DNA of 64,000 bases from Hymenobacter wooponensis (GTDB lineage: Bacteria; Bacteroidota; Bacteroidia; Cytophagales; Hymenobacteraceae), in assembly GCF_004745865.1 (NCBI RefSeq), contig NZ_SRKZ01000003.1, forward strand, positions 124,001 through 188,000. The letters are read 5' to 3'. Under the pieces are notes generated by a model. That model saw nothing but the letters and a program-made list of their open reading frames with translations. It was not told the origin of the DNA and searched no databases. Below are positions 50,878 to 59,392 of the stretch, piece by piece; the stretch's first letter is position 1; each line of letters opens with the position of its first letter. Position numbers and translations under genes: made by a program.

Positions 50878-51954
50878 CTACAATCCTACCACCGCATGCA
50901 GGGGCACGGGGTGCAGAATCAGCCACACCAGCTCCCGCAGAATCTCGCCGTCGGTCATGGAGCCGCTATCAATGCCTTTGCTCTGGGCGTCGGCACGGCG
51001 GATGAGGTGCACGATGTCGCGGGTGCGCGGGAAGTCGAATACTTTCAGGCCGGTTTGGTAGTCGCGGCGGGCGTAGGTGCTCACTAGGCCTATGCGCTTC
51101 CAGTCGGCTTCGGTAGGATTAGGAATTTGATGAAGCGCCAACAGCCGCGAGAAGTAGTTGAACAACAGCGTCAGGTTCGGGATGAGCGGGTTGTTCTTGG
51201 GGTTGGCCTCGAAGTAGAGCAGAATGCGGTTGGCCTTGAGCACGTCGCGGCGGATGAGGGCGCTCTGCAGCTCGAAGATATTGTACTCCTTGCTAATGCC
51301 CACCATGCGCTGCACCAGGCCCTCGTCAATGGCTTGGCCCGGTAGCAGGTTGATGAGCATCTTATCCACCTCATTGGTGAGCCGGCCTAGCTCCGCCCCG
51401 ATGTACTCGGCTAGCATATTGGTGGCCTGGGGGGTAATCTGCTGACCTTTGCTGCGCACGTAGTTCGTGAGCCAGGGTGCCACCTGGTTGTCATAGAGCT
51501 TTTTGCTAGTCAGCAGTACCGTGCCGGCCGGGGCGGGGTTGTTTTTATCGCCGGTGAGCAGCTTACCCAGCTTTTTGCGGGCATCGAGGGTTTTATGCTT
51601 GTAGCAAAACACCAGCACCGTGCTCTGCAGCGGGTTCTTCAGGTAAGCCTCCAGAAACGGCCACGACTTCTCGGCCTCCAGATCGGCTACGGCCTGGGCT
51701 TCTTTCACAATCACTACCGAGCGCTCTGCCATCATGGGGAAGCGCTTGGCCTGGCCTAGGATGCCCGTTACGTCGGTGTCCTTGCCGTAAAGCACCACTT
51801 GGTTGAAGCCCTTCTCGTGCTCCTGGAGCACGTGTTTCTCCAGCAAGTCGGCTACCAGATCAATATAGTATGGCTCCTCCCCTTGCAGAAAGTACACGGG
51901 CGCAAACTGCCGTTGCTGGAGCTGCTTGAGAATCTCGTCGGCGGTGAGGGTCAC
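50878..51954 (-). CDS. holA: DNA polymerase III subunit delta
   Basis: A 358-residue clamp-loader delta subunit that opens the beta clamp. The AAA+-like N-terminal part shows FAPVYFLQGEEPYYIDLVAD and FPMMAERSVVIVKEAQAV; the C-terminal helical collar has LLFNYFSRLLALHQI and the late LIRRADAQSKGID. The start is taken as the GTG at 51954; the longer frame to 52044 would translate a repetitive leader (UCACUCAUUCACU) and is unlikely. Divergent from tyrS with face-to-face promoters. Confidence 0.9.
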   Translation of the reverse strand: MTLTADEILKQLQQRQFAPVYFLQGEEPYYIDLVADLLEKHVLQEHEKGFNQVVLYGKDTDVTGILGQAKRFPMMAERSVVIVKEAQAVADLEAEKSWPFLEAYLKNPLQSTVLVFCYKHKTLDARKKLGKLLTGDKNNPAPAGTVLLTSKKLYDNQVAPWLTNYVRSKGQQITPQATNMLAEYIGAELGRLTNEVDKMLINLLPGQAIDEGLVQRMVGISKEYNIFELQSALIRRDVLKANRILLYFEANPKNNPLIPNLTLLFNYFSRLLALHQIPNPTEADWKRIGLVSTYARRDYQTGLKVFDFPRTRDIVHLIRRADAQSKGIDSGSMTDGEILRELVWLILHPVPLHAVVGL

Positions 51955-52041
51955 GCGGTGAATGAATAAATAAGTGAATGAGTGAAACAGCAGGCTGTTG
52001 GCGCTAGGCCTATCCTTCCGATGATTTTCACTCTGGAAAAG

Positions 52042-52061
52042 CAAAGGTACTGCTACCTTTG
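52042..52061. promoter_or_regulatory. face-to-face divergent promoters for holA and tyrS
   Basis: CAAAGGTA (52042-52049, minus-strand TACCTTTG) and TACCTTTG (52054-52061, plus strand) form a perfect 8-bp inverted repeat with a 4-bp centre. Both -7 elements therefore lie within 20 bp. Confidence 0.68.
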
Positions 52062-52176
52062 TCCAGTTGTTATGGGCTCCCGTCGGTTTCTCTGGTAGTC
52101 ACGGCTGAGCGCACCGGCGGCCCTGCTTGGTCTGCTGAACCCAACTCACTCATTCACTCACTCACCTATTTACTCA

Positions 52177-53472
52177 GTGGATTTAATAGAAGAACTGCGC
52201 TGGCGGGGCATGTTTCACGACATGATGCCTGGTACTGATGAGCATTTACGCCAAAACGCCCCCATCACCGGCTATATCGGCTTCGACCCCACGGCGCCAT
52301 CCCTGCACATTGGCAACTTGGCTACCATTATGTTGCTCGTACATCTGCAACGCGCTGGGCACCGCCCCCTGGCGCTGGTAGGCGGCGCCACTGGCATGAT
52401 TGGTGACCCCTCGGGTAAGTCAGCTGAGCGGAACCTGCTGGATGAGGAGGCCCTGCGCCGCAACCAAGCCGGCATTCGGGCGCAGCTGGAGAAGTTCCTA
52501 GATTTCTCCGAAGGCCCCACGGGAGCTAAGGTGGTTAACAACTACGACTGGTTCAAGGAGTTTGGCTTCCTGCAGTTCCTGCGTGAAGTAGGCAAGCACC
52601 TCACCGTAAACTACATGATGGCCAAGGACTCCGTGAAGCGCCGTATCAGTGGCAACGAGGAGTCGGGGGCGGAAGGCTTGAGCTACACCGAGTTCAGCTA
52701 CCAGCTCCTGCAGGGCTACGACTTCTACCACCTCTACAAGGAATTGGGCACTACCCTGCAAATGGGCGCCAGCGACCAGTGGGGGAACATTACTACTGGT
52801 ACCGAGCTCATCCGCCGCATGAGCGGTGGCGAGGGCAAGGCCTACGCCCTTACCGGCCAGCTCATCACCAAAGCTGATGGTACCAAGTACGGTAAAAGCG
52901 AAACCGGCACCGTGTGGCTCGACCCCACCATGACCTCGCCCTATCAGTTCTACCAGTTCTTCCTCAACGCTGCCGACGCCGACGTACCTCGCCTCATCCG
53001 TGTATTCACGCTGCTAGACCAGTCAGAGATTGAAGCGCTGGAGGCGGAGCACGCCCAGGCGCCCCACCTGCGTGTTCTGCAGAAGGCTCTGGCCAAGGAT
53101 GTAACCATTCGGGTACACTCAGAGCAGGCCTACGAGGCAGCGTTGGCGGCTTCTCAGGTACTCTTCGGGGGCGGTGACTTGGCCACGCTCGACGAGGCTA
53201 CCCTGCTGGACGTGTTTGCTGGCGTGCCGCATGTAGAAGTGCCCCGCGCCGACCTAGATGCCCTCGATGCCCTGACGCTCCTGAGTGCAGCTACCGGTGG
53301 CGCCATCTTCGCCAGCAAGGGCGAGGCGCGCAAAATGGTGCAGAACAACGGTGTGAAGCTCAACCGCCAGAAAGTCGCCCTCGACCAGTCGGCCACGGCC
53401 GTGCCGGCCCTGCTCGACAAGTACCTGGTGGCCCAGAAGGGCAAGAGCTACTTCCTGATCAAGCTGGTGTAG
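52177..53472 (+). CDS. tyrS: tyrosyl-tRNA synthetase
   Basis: A 431-residue class I synthetase. The HIGH-type motif is HIGN at 44-47 ([12 protein letters not shown]), the KMSKS-type motif is KYGKS in [13 protein letters not shown], and [12 protein letters not shown] and [12 protein letters not shown] bind tyrosine and ATP. The C-terminal S4-like domain (about 350-431) holds [19 protein letters not shown]. The start is GTG at 52177. The leader is G-poor and repeats TCACTCATTCACT, as does the holA leader. Confidence 0.96.
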   Translation: MDLIEELRWRGMFHDMMPGTDEHLRQNAPITGYIGFDPTAPSLHIGNLATIMLLVHLQRAGHRPLALVGGATGMIGDPSGKSAERNLLDEEALRRNQAGIRAQLEKFLDFSEGPTGAKVVNNYDWFKEFGFLQFLREVGKHLTVNYMMAKDSVKRRISGNEESGAEGLSYTEFSYQLLQGYDFYHLYKELGTTLQMGASDQWGNITTGTELIRRMSGGEGKAYALTGQLITKADGTKYGKSETGTVWLDPTMTSPYQFYQFFLNAADADVPRLIRVFTLLDQSEIEALEAEHAQAPHLRVLQKALAKDVTIRVHSEQAYEAALAASQVLFGGGDLATLDEATLLDVFAGVPHVEVPRADLDALDALTLLSAATGGAIFASKGEARKMVQNNGVKLNRQKVALDQSATAVPALLDKYLVAQKGKSYFLIKLV

Positions 53473-53497
53473 CTAGTAGCTGACCACGCGCAAAAAG

Positions 53498-53532
53498 AAA
53501 GCGGCCCTGCTGATTATCAGCAGGGCCGCTTT
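53498..53532. terminator. bidirectional terminator of tyrS and the H1-like gene
   Basis: Perfect 17-bp inverted repeat with a 1-nt centre and a T-run on the tyrS side. Confidence 0.82.
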
Positions 53533-53580
53533 TGTATTCACTAAGTGCTCGGGGCCTAGTGGCACCAAACAACAAAGGGA

Positions 53581-53841
53581 TTACTTCTTTTTTGCAGGAG
53601 CAGCCTTTTTGGCAGCAGGAGCTGCAGCTTTCTTAGCAGGAGCAGCCTTGGCATCGCCAGCACCAGCAGCGCTGTTTTTGGCGTTCTGTACTTCAGTACG
53701 GATAGTCTGAGCCATGTTCTTCAGTTCCTGCATGCCTTTGCGCACACGGGTACCAGCGGCCGAGTTGTTCTTGTCGTAGAACTTTTCGAAGTCGGCTTCC
53801 AGCGACATTACGAGGTCCTTCAGTTGGCTAAAATTGCTCAT
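53581..53841 (-). CDS. histone H1-like DNA-binding protein
   Basis: An 86-residue protein. The N-terminal 55 residues are helical (LKDLVMSLEADFEKFYDKNN, GMQELKNMAQTIRTEV) and the rest is an Ala/Lys/Pro tail (APAKKAAAPAAKKAAP) like eukaryotic histone H1 and chlamydial Hc1. It should bind DNA non-specifically and shape the nucleoid. Such proteins are known in Bacteroidota. It is monocistronic, with a T- and A-rich upstream region. Confidence 0.88.
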   Translation of the reverse strand: MSNFSQLKDLVMSLEADFEKFYDKNNSAAGTRVRKGMQELKNMAQTIRTEVQNAKNSAAGAGDAKAAPAKKAAAPAAKKAAPAKKK

Positions 53842-54029
53842 TTGGGAGGGGTTGTGTGGTGTGGAAAAAATTGATTAACCGGCCCTAATATACAGGGATT
53901 TCAAATACAAGCAACTGCGCAAGTTTTTTTCTAAACTGCCCCTACAAGCTTGTATAAGGGTTTTTTGCTTTACTCCTCCAACGCACAACCTGATCATTAC
54001 GTTACTCCCTCTTCAAAAAGTACCAAAAA

Positions 54030-54064
54030 ACAAAGCCAGACACCCGGGGGTATCTGGCTTTTGT
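54030..54064 (-). terminator. terminator of the alpha-oxoamine synthase gene
   Basis: Inverted repeat ACAAAGCCAGACACCC / GGGTATCTGGCTTTTGT with one mismatch or G-U, 24 bp past the stop codon, with a run of T on the minus strand. Confidence 0.72.
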
Positions 54065-54087
54065 ACTTAGCGAAGTAGGAAAGTGGC

Positions 54088-55332
54088 CTAGAGGCCAGCT
54101 GGCACTTCTGCTTTTGAATAGAGACCCTTGTCGAGCTTCTCCGCTACGGCTTCAAAGGCCTTAATGGTAACGGCTACATCATCCAGTGAGTGGGCGGCCG
54201 TAGGAATCAAACGCAGCATAATCACGCCCTTCGGCACTACGGGATATACCACAATAGAGCAGAAAATACCGTGATTCTCACGTAGATCGAAGGTTATTTG
54301 AGTTGCATCAGGGATTTGGCCCTGTAGCAATACCGGCGTCACGGGTGAGGTGGTGGTGCCAATGTTGAAGCCTTTTTCACGCAGGCCAGTCTGCAGTGCC
54401 CGAACTACGGTCCAGAGGTTTTCCTTCAGCTCGGGGCGGGTACGCAGCAGCTCCAAACGCTTCAAAGCGCCCACTACAAGCGGCATGGGCAGGCTTTTGG
54501 CGAAAATCTGGCTGCGCATGTTGTAGCGCAAATATTCAATTACGTTCTCAGGGCCCGCAACGAAGGCACCGATGCTTGCCATACTCTTAGCAAACGTCGA
54601 AAAATAAAGATCAATGCCATCTTGCACGCCCTGTTCTTCGCCCGTTCCGGCACCTGTAGTGCCCATGGTTCCGAAGCCGTGAGCGTCGTCAACGAACAAA
54701 CGGAACTCGTATTTCTCCTTCAGCGCAATCACGCCACGGAGGTCACCCTGGTTGCCCGACATGCCGAATACCCCCTCAGTAATTACGAGGATGCCACCGC
54801 CGGTTTCGTCGGTGATACGCTTGGCGCGCTCCAGCTGCTTCTCCAGGCTGGCCATGTCGTTGTGGGTATATACGAAGCGCTTGCCTTGGTGCAGGCGCAC
54901 TCCATCAATGATGCAGGCGTGCGACTCGGCGTCGTACACAATCACATCGTGGCGGCCTACCATAGCATCGATAATCGATACCACACCTTGATAGCCAAAG
55001 TTGAGCAGCATGCATTCGGGCTTCTGCACAAACTCAGCTAGCTCATTCTCGAGTTGCTCGTGCAGGTTCGAGTTGCCCGACATCATGCGGGCACCCATGG
55101 GCAGAGCCATGCCGTATTCGGCGGCACCCTCGGCATCGGCTTTGCGCACTTCAGGGTGATTAGCTAGGCCTAGGTAGTTATTCAGGCTCCAGGTAAGTAC
55201 CTCTTTGCCGCGAAAAATCATGCGGGGCTTAATTTCACCTTCAAGCTTGGGAAACGTGAAATAGCCGTGGGCGTAGTGCGAGTGGCTGCCCAGGGGGCCG
55301 CGGTTCGCGGCAATCTTTTCGAAAAGATCCAC
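54088..55332 (-). CDS. alpha-oxoamine synthase family PLP enzyme (serine palmitoyltransferase candidate)
   Basis: A 414-residue fold-type I PLP enzyme that condenses an amino acid with an acyl-CoA. PLP lysine K249 (FSTFAKSMASIGAF), H138 (DAESHACIIDG) stacking on PLP, and VDDAHGFGTMG with H218 are visible. Members include 8-amino-7-oxononanoate synthase, 2-amino-3-ketobutyrate CoA ligase and serine palmitoyltransferase. Sphingolipid-making Bacteroidota carry such a gene and no biotin or threonine-degradation gene is adjacent, which favours the last, but this is an inference. A TAACTTTG promoter lies upstream. Confidence 0.82.
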   Translation of the reverse strand: MDLFEKIAANRGPLGSHSHYAHGYFTFPKLEGEIKPRMIFRGKEVLTWSLNNYLGLANHPEVRKADAEGAAEYGMALPMGARMMSGNSNLHEQLENELAEFVQKPECMLLNFGYQGVVSIIDAMVGRHDVIVYDAESHACIIDGVRLHQGKRFVYTHNDMASLEKQLERAKRITDETGGGILVITEGVFGMSGNQGDLRGVIALKEKYEFRLFVDDAHGFGTMGTTGAGTGEEQGVQDGIDLYFSTFAKSMASIGAFVAGPENVIEYLRYNMRSQIFAKSLPMPLVVGALKRLELLRTRPELKENLWTVVRALQTGLREKGFNIGTTTSPVTPVLLQGQIPDATQITFDLRENHGIFCSIVVYPVVPKGVIMLRLIPTAAHSLDDVAVTIKAFEAVAEKLDKGLYSKAEVPAGL

Positions 55333-55399
55333 GAGGGAACAGATTAAATGTGAATGAAAGCGGGTGGTTACGTAGTGGGAGTAACTCCCGAAGGACGTG

Positions 55400-55407
55400 C
55401 AAAGTTA
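55400..55407 (-). promoter_or_regulatory. TAnnTTTG promoter of the alpha-oxoamine synthase gene
   Basis: TAACTTTG on the minus strand followed by GCAC, 68 bp before the ATG. Confidence 0.5.
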
Positions 55408-55600
55408 TGGCAATCCGCAAAGGTAGCCGCTAGCGGGCAGGCATCCAACCAGCAAAGGCAGGCCTAGGGAAATCAGTTTTCGTTTTTTGGAGCCGCTGGA
55501 ATGGCGTTTCTTTGGGCCTCCGAACGTTAAGCTAGGCGCTGGCTCTGCTTGACAGCTCCCATGCACTTAGTCTCTCTCCCCACCCTTCTCCTTGCCAAAT

Positions 55601-57109
55601 ATGAAGAAAATCAACAAGCTGCTCGTCGCCAACCGCGGTGAAATTGCTTTACGGGTACTACGGTCAGCCCGCGAAATGGGTCTGAAAACCGTGGCTATAT
55701 ATAGTGAGGCCGACCGCAATGCCTTGCACGTGCGCTACGCCGATGAAGCCGTATGTGTAGGCCCGCCGGCATCGAAGGACAGCTACCTGCGCGGCGACAA
55801 GATTCTGGAAGTGTGCCGTCAACTGGGCGTGGATGCTATTCACCCGGGGTACGGCTTCCTGAGCGAAAACGCGGAGTTTGCCCGCATGGTGAAAGAAGCC
55901 GGACTAATTTTCGTAGGTCCCTCTCCTGAGGCTATGAATATTATGGGCGACAAGCTCTCGGCCAAGCAAGCTGTGCAGGCCTACAACATTCCGTTGGTAC
56001 CGGGTACTGCCGAAGCCATTTCTGATGTGGAAGAGGCCAAGCAAATTGCCGCTACCGTAGGTTTTCCCATCTTGATCAAGGCGTCGGCCGGTGGTGGTGG
56101 CAAGGGCATGCGCATCGTGAATTCTGAAGCCGAGTTTGAGGAGCAGATGCAGCTGGCAATTAATGAGGCTACTTCAGCCTTCGGCGATGGCTCAGTGTTC
56201 ATCGAGAAGTTCGTGACCGGCCCGCGCCACATTGAGATTCAGGTACTCGGCGACGAGCACGGCAATATCGTGCATCTGTTTGAGCGCGAATGCTCTATCC
56301 AGCGCCGCCACCAGAAGGTAATTGAGGAAGCGCCCTCTTCGGTGCTCACGCCCGAGCTGCGAGCTGAAATGGGCCGCTGCGCCGTAGACGTAGCCCGCGC
56401 CTGCAATTACACTGGTGCCGGCACTGTGGAATTCCTGCTGGACGACAAGCGCAACTTCTACTTCCTGGAGATGAACACCCGCCTGCAGGTAGAGCACCCC
56501 GTCACGGAGCAGATTACTGGCCTAGACTTGGTAAAAGAGCAGATTAAGGTGGCCCAGGGCCAGCCCCTCGCCTTTGGCCAGGACGACCTCCAGATTCAAG
56601 GCCACGCCCTTGAGCTGCGCGTGTACGCCGAAGATCCGCAGAACAACTTCCTGCCCGACATTGGTACCCTCACTACCTACGTGCGCCCCCAAGGCCCCGG
56701 CGTGCGGGTAGATGATGGCTTCGAGCAGGGCATGGAGATACCAATCTACTACGACCCCATGATTGCCAAGCTCGTGACCTTCGGGGCCACCCGCCAGGAG
56801 GCCATCGAGCGGATGCTGCGCGCCATCGACGAGTACCAGATTACCGGCATCGAAACCACGCTAGGCTTCGGCCGCTACGTGCTGCAGCACCCCGCCTTCG
56901 TCAGCGGCGACTTCGACACCAACTTCATCCGCGACTATTTCCCGGCCGGCGCCCTGCAGCCCGCTGCCCCAGATGAAACCACCGCCAAGCTCGCCGCCGT
57001 GCTCACGGCCATGCTCCTGACGGAGAAGAAAGCGCCATCAGCTGCTGCTTCAGAAGCGCCTGCTGCCACTGGCTCGGCCTGGAAACGGAACCGTTTGGGC
57101 GTGCGGTAG
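55601..57109 (+). CDS. biotin carboxylase subunit of an acyl-CoA carboxylase
   Basis: A 502-residue ATP-grasp enzyme that carboxylates biotin. Motifs: NRGEIALRVLRSAREMGL, the ATP lid ASAGGGGKGM, ECSIQRRHQKVIEEAPS, and EMNTRLQVEHPVTE with metal ligands. Compared with AccC it has an extra C-terminal stretch of about 45 residues (APAATGSAWKRNRLGVR), as in the propionyl-CoA carboxylase type of Bacteroidota. No biotin carrier or carboxyltransferase gene is adjacent, so acetyl- and propionyl-CoA roles cannot be separated. The ATG at 55601 is used; a TTG 9 bp upstream is less likely. Confidence 0.9.
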   Translation: MKKINKLLVANRGEIALRVLRSAREMGLKTVAIYSEADRNALHVRYADEAVCVGPPASKDSYLRGDKILEVCRQLGVDAIHPGYGFLSENAEFARMVKEAGLIFVGPSPEAMNIMGDKLSAKQAVQAYNIPLVPGTAEAISDVEEAKQIAATVGFPILIKASAGGGGKGMRIVNSEAEFEEQMQLAINEATSAFGDGSVFIEKFVTGPRHIEIQVLGDEHGNIVHLFERECSIQRRHQKVIEEAPSSVLTPELRAEMGRCAVDVARACNYTGAGTVEFLLDDKRNFYFLEMNTRLQVEHPVTEQITGLDLVKEQIKVAQGQPLAFGQDDLQIQGHALELRVYAEDPQNNFLPDIGTLTTYVRPQGPGVRVDDGFEQGMEIPIYYDPMIAKLVTFGATRQEAIERMLRAIDEYQITGIETTLGFGRYVLQHPAFVSGDFDTNFIRDYFPAGALQPAAPDETTAKLAAVLTAMLLTEKKAPSAAASEAPAATGSAWKRNRLGVR

Positions 57110-57130
57110 TGATAGAACCAGCAGGTAACG

Positions 57131-57184
57131 GAGAGGCCTTTACGAAAGTCGGTGCTTATAAACCAACTTTTGTAAAGGCCTCTC
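57131..57184 (+). terminator. strong terminator of the biotin carboxylase gene
   Basis: 23-bp inverted repeat with a few G-U pairs (arms 57131-57153 / 57162-57184), an 8-nt loop and a T-run. Confidence 0.85.
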
Positions 57185-57283
57185 TTTTTCAGCGAACCAC
57201 TGTATAGGTGAGCCTATAATGGGTGAGCTTCTTGGTTCTGTTGGTCAGTCAAAAGCAGACCTTAGACACAGCTATACTGACAC

Positions 57284-58003
57284 TTAAATCAGCTCCGTTA
57301 TTTCCCGCACACCTAGGGGCCGCTCGCGGGTGAAGCCTTCTCCGAACTCTACCCCAATCAAGTGGCCGAACTCACGGGCGCGGGCTTCCATGAAGTTGCT
57401 GAAGACCGGCGTAGAAAGGTAGGTGGTGGGCTCTGTGCTTTCAGGGTCGTGAAACTGGGTGCGGTAGGCTTGGATGCTTTCCCACTTCTTTGGCCAGTGC
57501 TCTGAGATATCCACCACGAAGTCGGCGGGAATCTGGCGGTCCTGGATGTAGTGGAACACTAGGCGGGGGCGCCAGGGTTGCTGGGGTTGCCCATCGGGGC
57601 CGAGCGTTTCAATCATGCGTAGGCCACTCAAGAAGCAGGATTCTGATGCTAGCTGGGCGCCGCGGCCGTGGTCGGGGTGCCGGTCGTTGATAGCGTTGCA
57701 GAGCACGATGTCGGGCTGATAGCGGCGTAAAGCAGCAATGAGGGGCAGTTGGTGCTCCCGGTCGTTGCGGAAAAAGCCGTCGGGCAGGCCTAGGTTTTCG
57801 CGAGCACTTAGGCCCAGAATGCGGCTGGCCGCTTCAGCCTCGGCGGCCCGGGTAGCGGGGGTACCACGAGTGCCCAATTCACCCCGGGTGAAGTCGACGA
57901 TGCCAATTTTCTTGCCCGCGGCGGCGGCGGCAAGCAGCGTGCCGGCGCAGGACATTTCTACATCATCGGGGTGCGCCCCGAAGGCTAGGATATCAAGTTT
58001 CAT
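57284..58003 (-). CDS. bshB1: bacillithiol biosynthesis deacetylase BshB1
   Basis: A 239-residue LmbE/PIG-L-family zinc deacetylase that removes acetyl from GlcNAc-malate in bacillithiol synthesis. The zinc site is AHPDDVEMS near residues 10-18 plus HPDHGRGAQ near 115; TRGELGTRGTPATRA, the BshB1 signature, is intact. The ATG at 58003 (MKLDILAFGAHPDD) is the family start. A CGAAAGTA (minus TACTTTCG) close to the promoter consensus lies 18 bp upstream. Confidence 0.93.
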   Translation of the reverse strand: MKLDILAFGAHPDDVEMSCAGTLLAAAAAGKKIGIVDFTRGELGTRGTPATRAAEAEAASRILGLSARENLGLPDGFFRNDREHQLPLIAALRRYQPDIVLCNAINDRHPDHGRGAQLASESCFLSGLRMIETLGPDGQPQQPWRPRLVFHYIQDRQIPADFVVDISEHWPKKWESIQAYRTQFHDPESTEPTTYLSTPVFSNFMEARAREFGHLIGVEFGEGFTRERPLGVREITELI

Positions 58004-58267
58004 AGGTGGTAAGCAGATCCCGAAAGTAACGTCCACTTCCAGCTCCCTTCGGCGGGCTGCTAGGCCACTTCGTAGTGATGCTGGACAGAACAACGCGTAA
58101 AAGTACGCGGTTGGCGACAAGCCGTGTTATCAGAGGAGAGAAGTTGGTCAAAACACTGTGCTGGGTGAGGCCGTTACATCTTCCGCTATGCAGGCTGAGC
58201 CCACCAAGGTTACTGGCCTAGCTTACACTCCTCAGCAGTTTACAACTCGTATTATTTCCCTGCATCC

Positions 58268-59293
58268 ATGGAATACAGACAACTAGGCGCGTCAGGCTTA
58301 CGCATCCCTGTTTTAAGTTTTGGCACCGCCACTTTTGGTGGTGGCAATGAGTTTTTCAAAGCCTGGGGCAGCACCCAAGTAGACGAAGCGCGTCACCTGA
58401 TTGACATCTGTATGGAAGCCGGAGTTAATTTCTTCGACACCGCCAACGGTTACTCGCAAGGCATGGCCGAGGAGATTTTGGGCAAAGCTTTGGAGGGCCG
58501 CCGCCAAGAGGCACTTATCTCCACCAAAGCCACCTTCCCCACCGGCGACGGCCCGAACGACTACGGCTCCTCCCGCCTACACCTGACCAAAGCCTGCGAA
58601 GACAGCCTGCGCCGCCTCGGTACTGATTACATTGATATCTACCACATGCACGGCTTCGACTCCAACACCCCCGTGGAAGAAACCCTGCGTACCCTCGATA
58701 ATCTGGTTCAAAGCGGTAAAGTGCGCTACATCGCCTGCTCTAACTTTTCTGGCTGGCACCTGATGAAGTCCTTGTCGGTATCGGAGCGCTACGGGTGGGT
58801 GCGCTACGTAGGCCACCAAGCTTACTACTCGCTGGCAAACCGGGAGTTTGAGTGGGAACTGATGCCGCTAGGCCTCGACCAGGGCGTAGGTACGCTGGTA
58901 TGGAGCCCCCTATCAGCAGGCCTACTCAGTGGCAAAATTCGCCGAGGTCAGCCTGTACCCGCTGAAAGCCGCCTAGCTCAGGGCGGCGGGCAAGGGCCTA
59001 AAGTGCCTGATGAGCTGCTCTACAACATCATCGACGCATTGGACGAAGTAGCGGCTGAAACCGAGAAAACTGTAGCGCAAGTAGCCTTAAACTGGCTCCT
59101 TCAGCGCCCCACCGTCGTGAACCTGGTAGTGGGGGCTCGCAATGAAGAGCAGTTACGTCAAAACCTAGACGCTGTGGGCTGGAATCTTTCCCCGGAGCAA
59201 GTAGCCAAGTTGGATGCTGCCAGCGCTACAGAACCCATTTACCCCTATTGGCACCAGCGTAACTTCCCTATGCTGCAGAAGAAAATAGTGTAG
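58268..59293 (+). CDS. aldo/keto reductase
   Basis: A 341-residue NADPH-dependent reductase. The tetrad is D57 (NFFDTANGY), Y62, K87 (LISTKATF) and H128 (YIDIYHMHGFD). LVVGARNEEQLRQNLDA at about 295-315 binds NADPH. Length and motifs fit the AKR group with YhdN/Tas-like members; the substrate is unknown. It ends at a very strong terminator. Confidence 0.92.
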   Translation: MEYRQLGASGLRIPVLSFGTATFGGGNEFFKAWGSTQVDEARHLIDICMEAGVNFFDTANGYSQGMAEEILGKALEGRRQEALISTKATFPTGDGPNDYGSSRLHLTKACEDSLRRLGTDYIDIYHMHGFDSNTPVEETLRTLDNLVQSGKVRYIACSNFSGWHLMKSLSVSERYGWVRYVGHQAYYSLANREFEWELMPLGLDQGVGTLVWSPLSAGLLSGKIRRGQPVPAESRLAQGGGQGPKVPDELLYNIIDALDEVAAETEKTVAQVALNWLLQRPTVVNLVVGARNEEQLRQNLDAVGWNLSPEQVAKLDAASATEPIYPYWHQRNFPMLQKKIV

Positions 59294-59306
59294 TTCTATC
59301 TTCTTG

Positions 59307-59380
59307 AAAGAGGCCTAGTAAAAGCAACAGCCCGCTACCGGTTCACCAGTAGCGGGCTGTTGCTTTTACTAGGCCTCTTT
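59307..59380. terminator. very long bidirectional terminator
   Basis: Perfect 32-bp arms (59307-59338 / 59349-59380) with a 10-nt loop between convergent genes. Each arm contains CTAGGCC or GGCCTAG. Confidence 0.85.
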
Positions 59381-59392
59381 TAGAAATGTATT

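Noticed and set aside
51955..52044. N-terminal extension of holA
   Set aside because: It translates the repetitive UCAC leader and overlaps the divergent promoters; a GTG at 51954 gives the normal protein.
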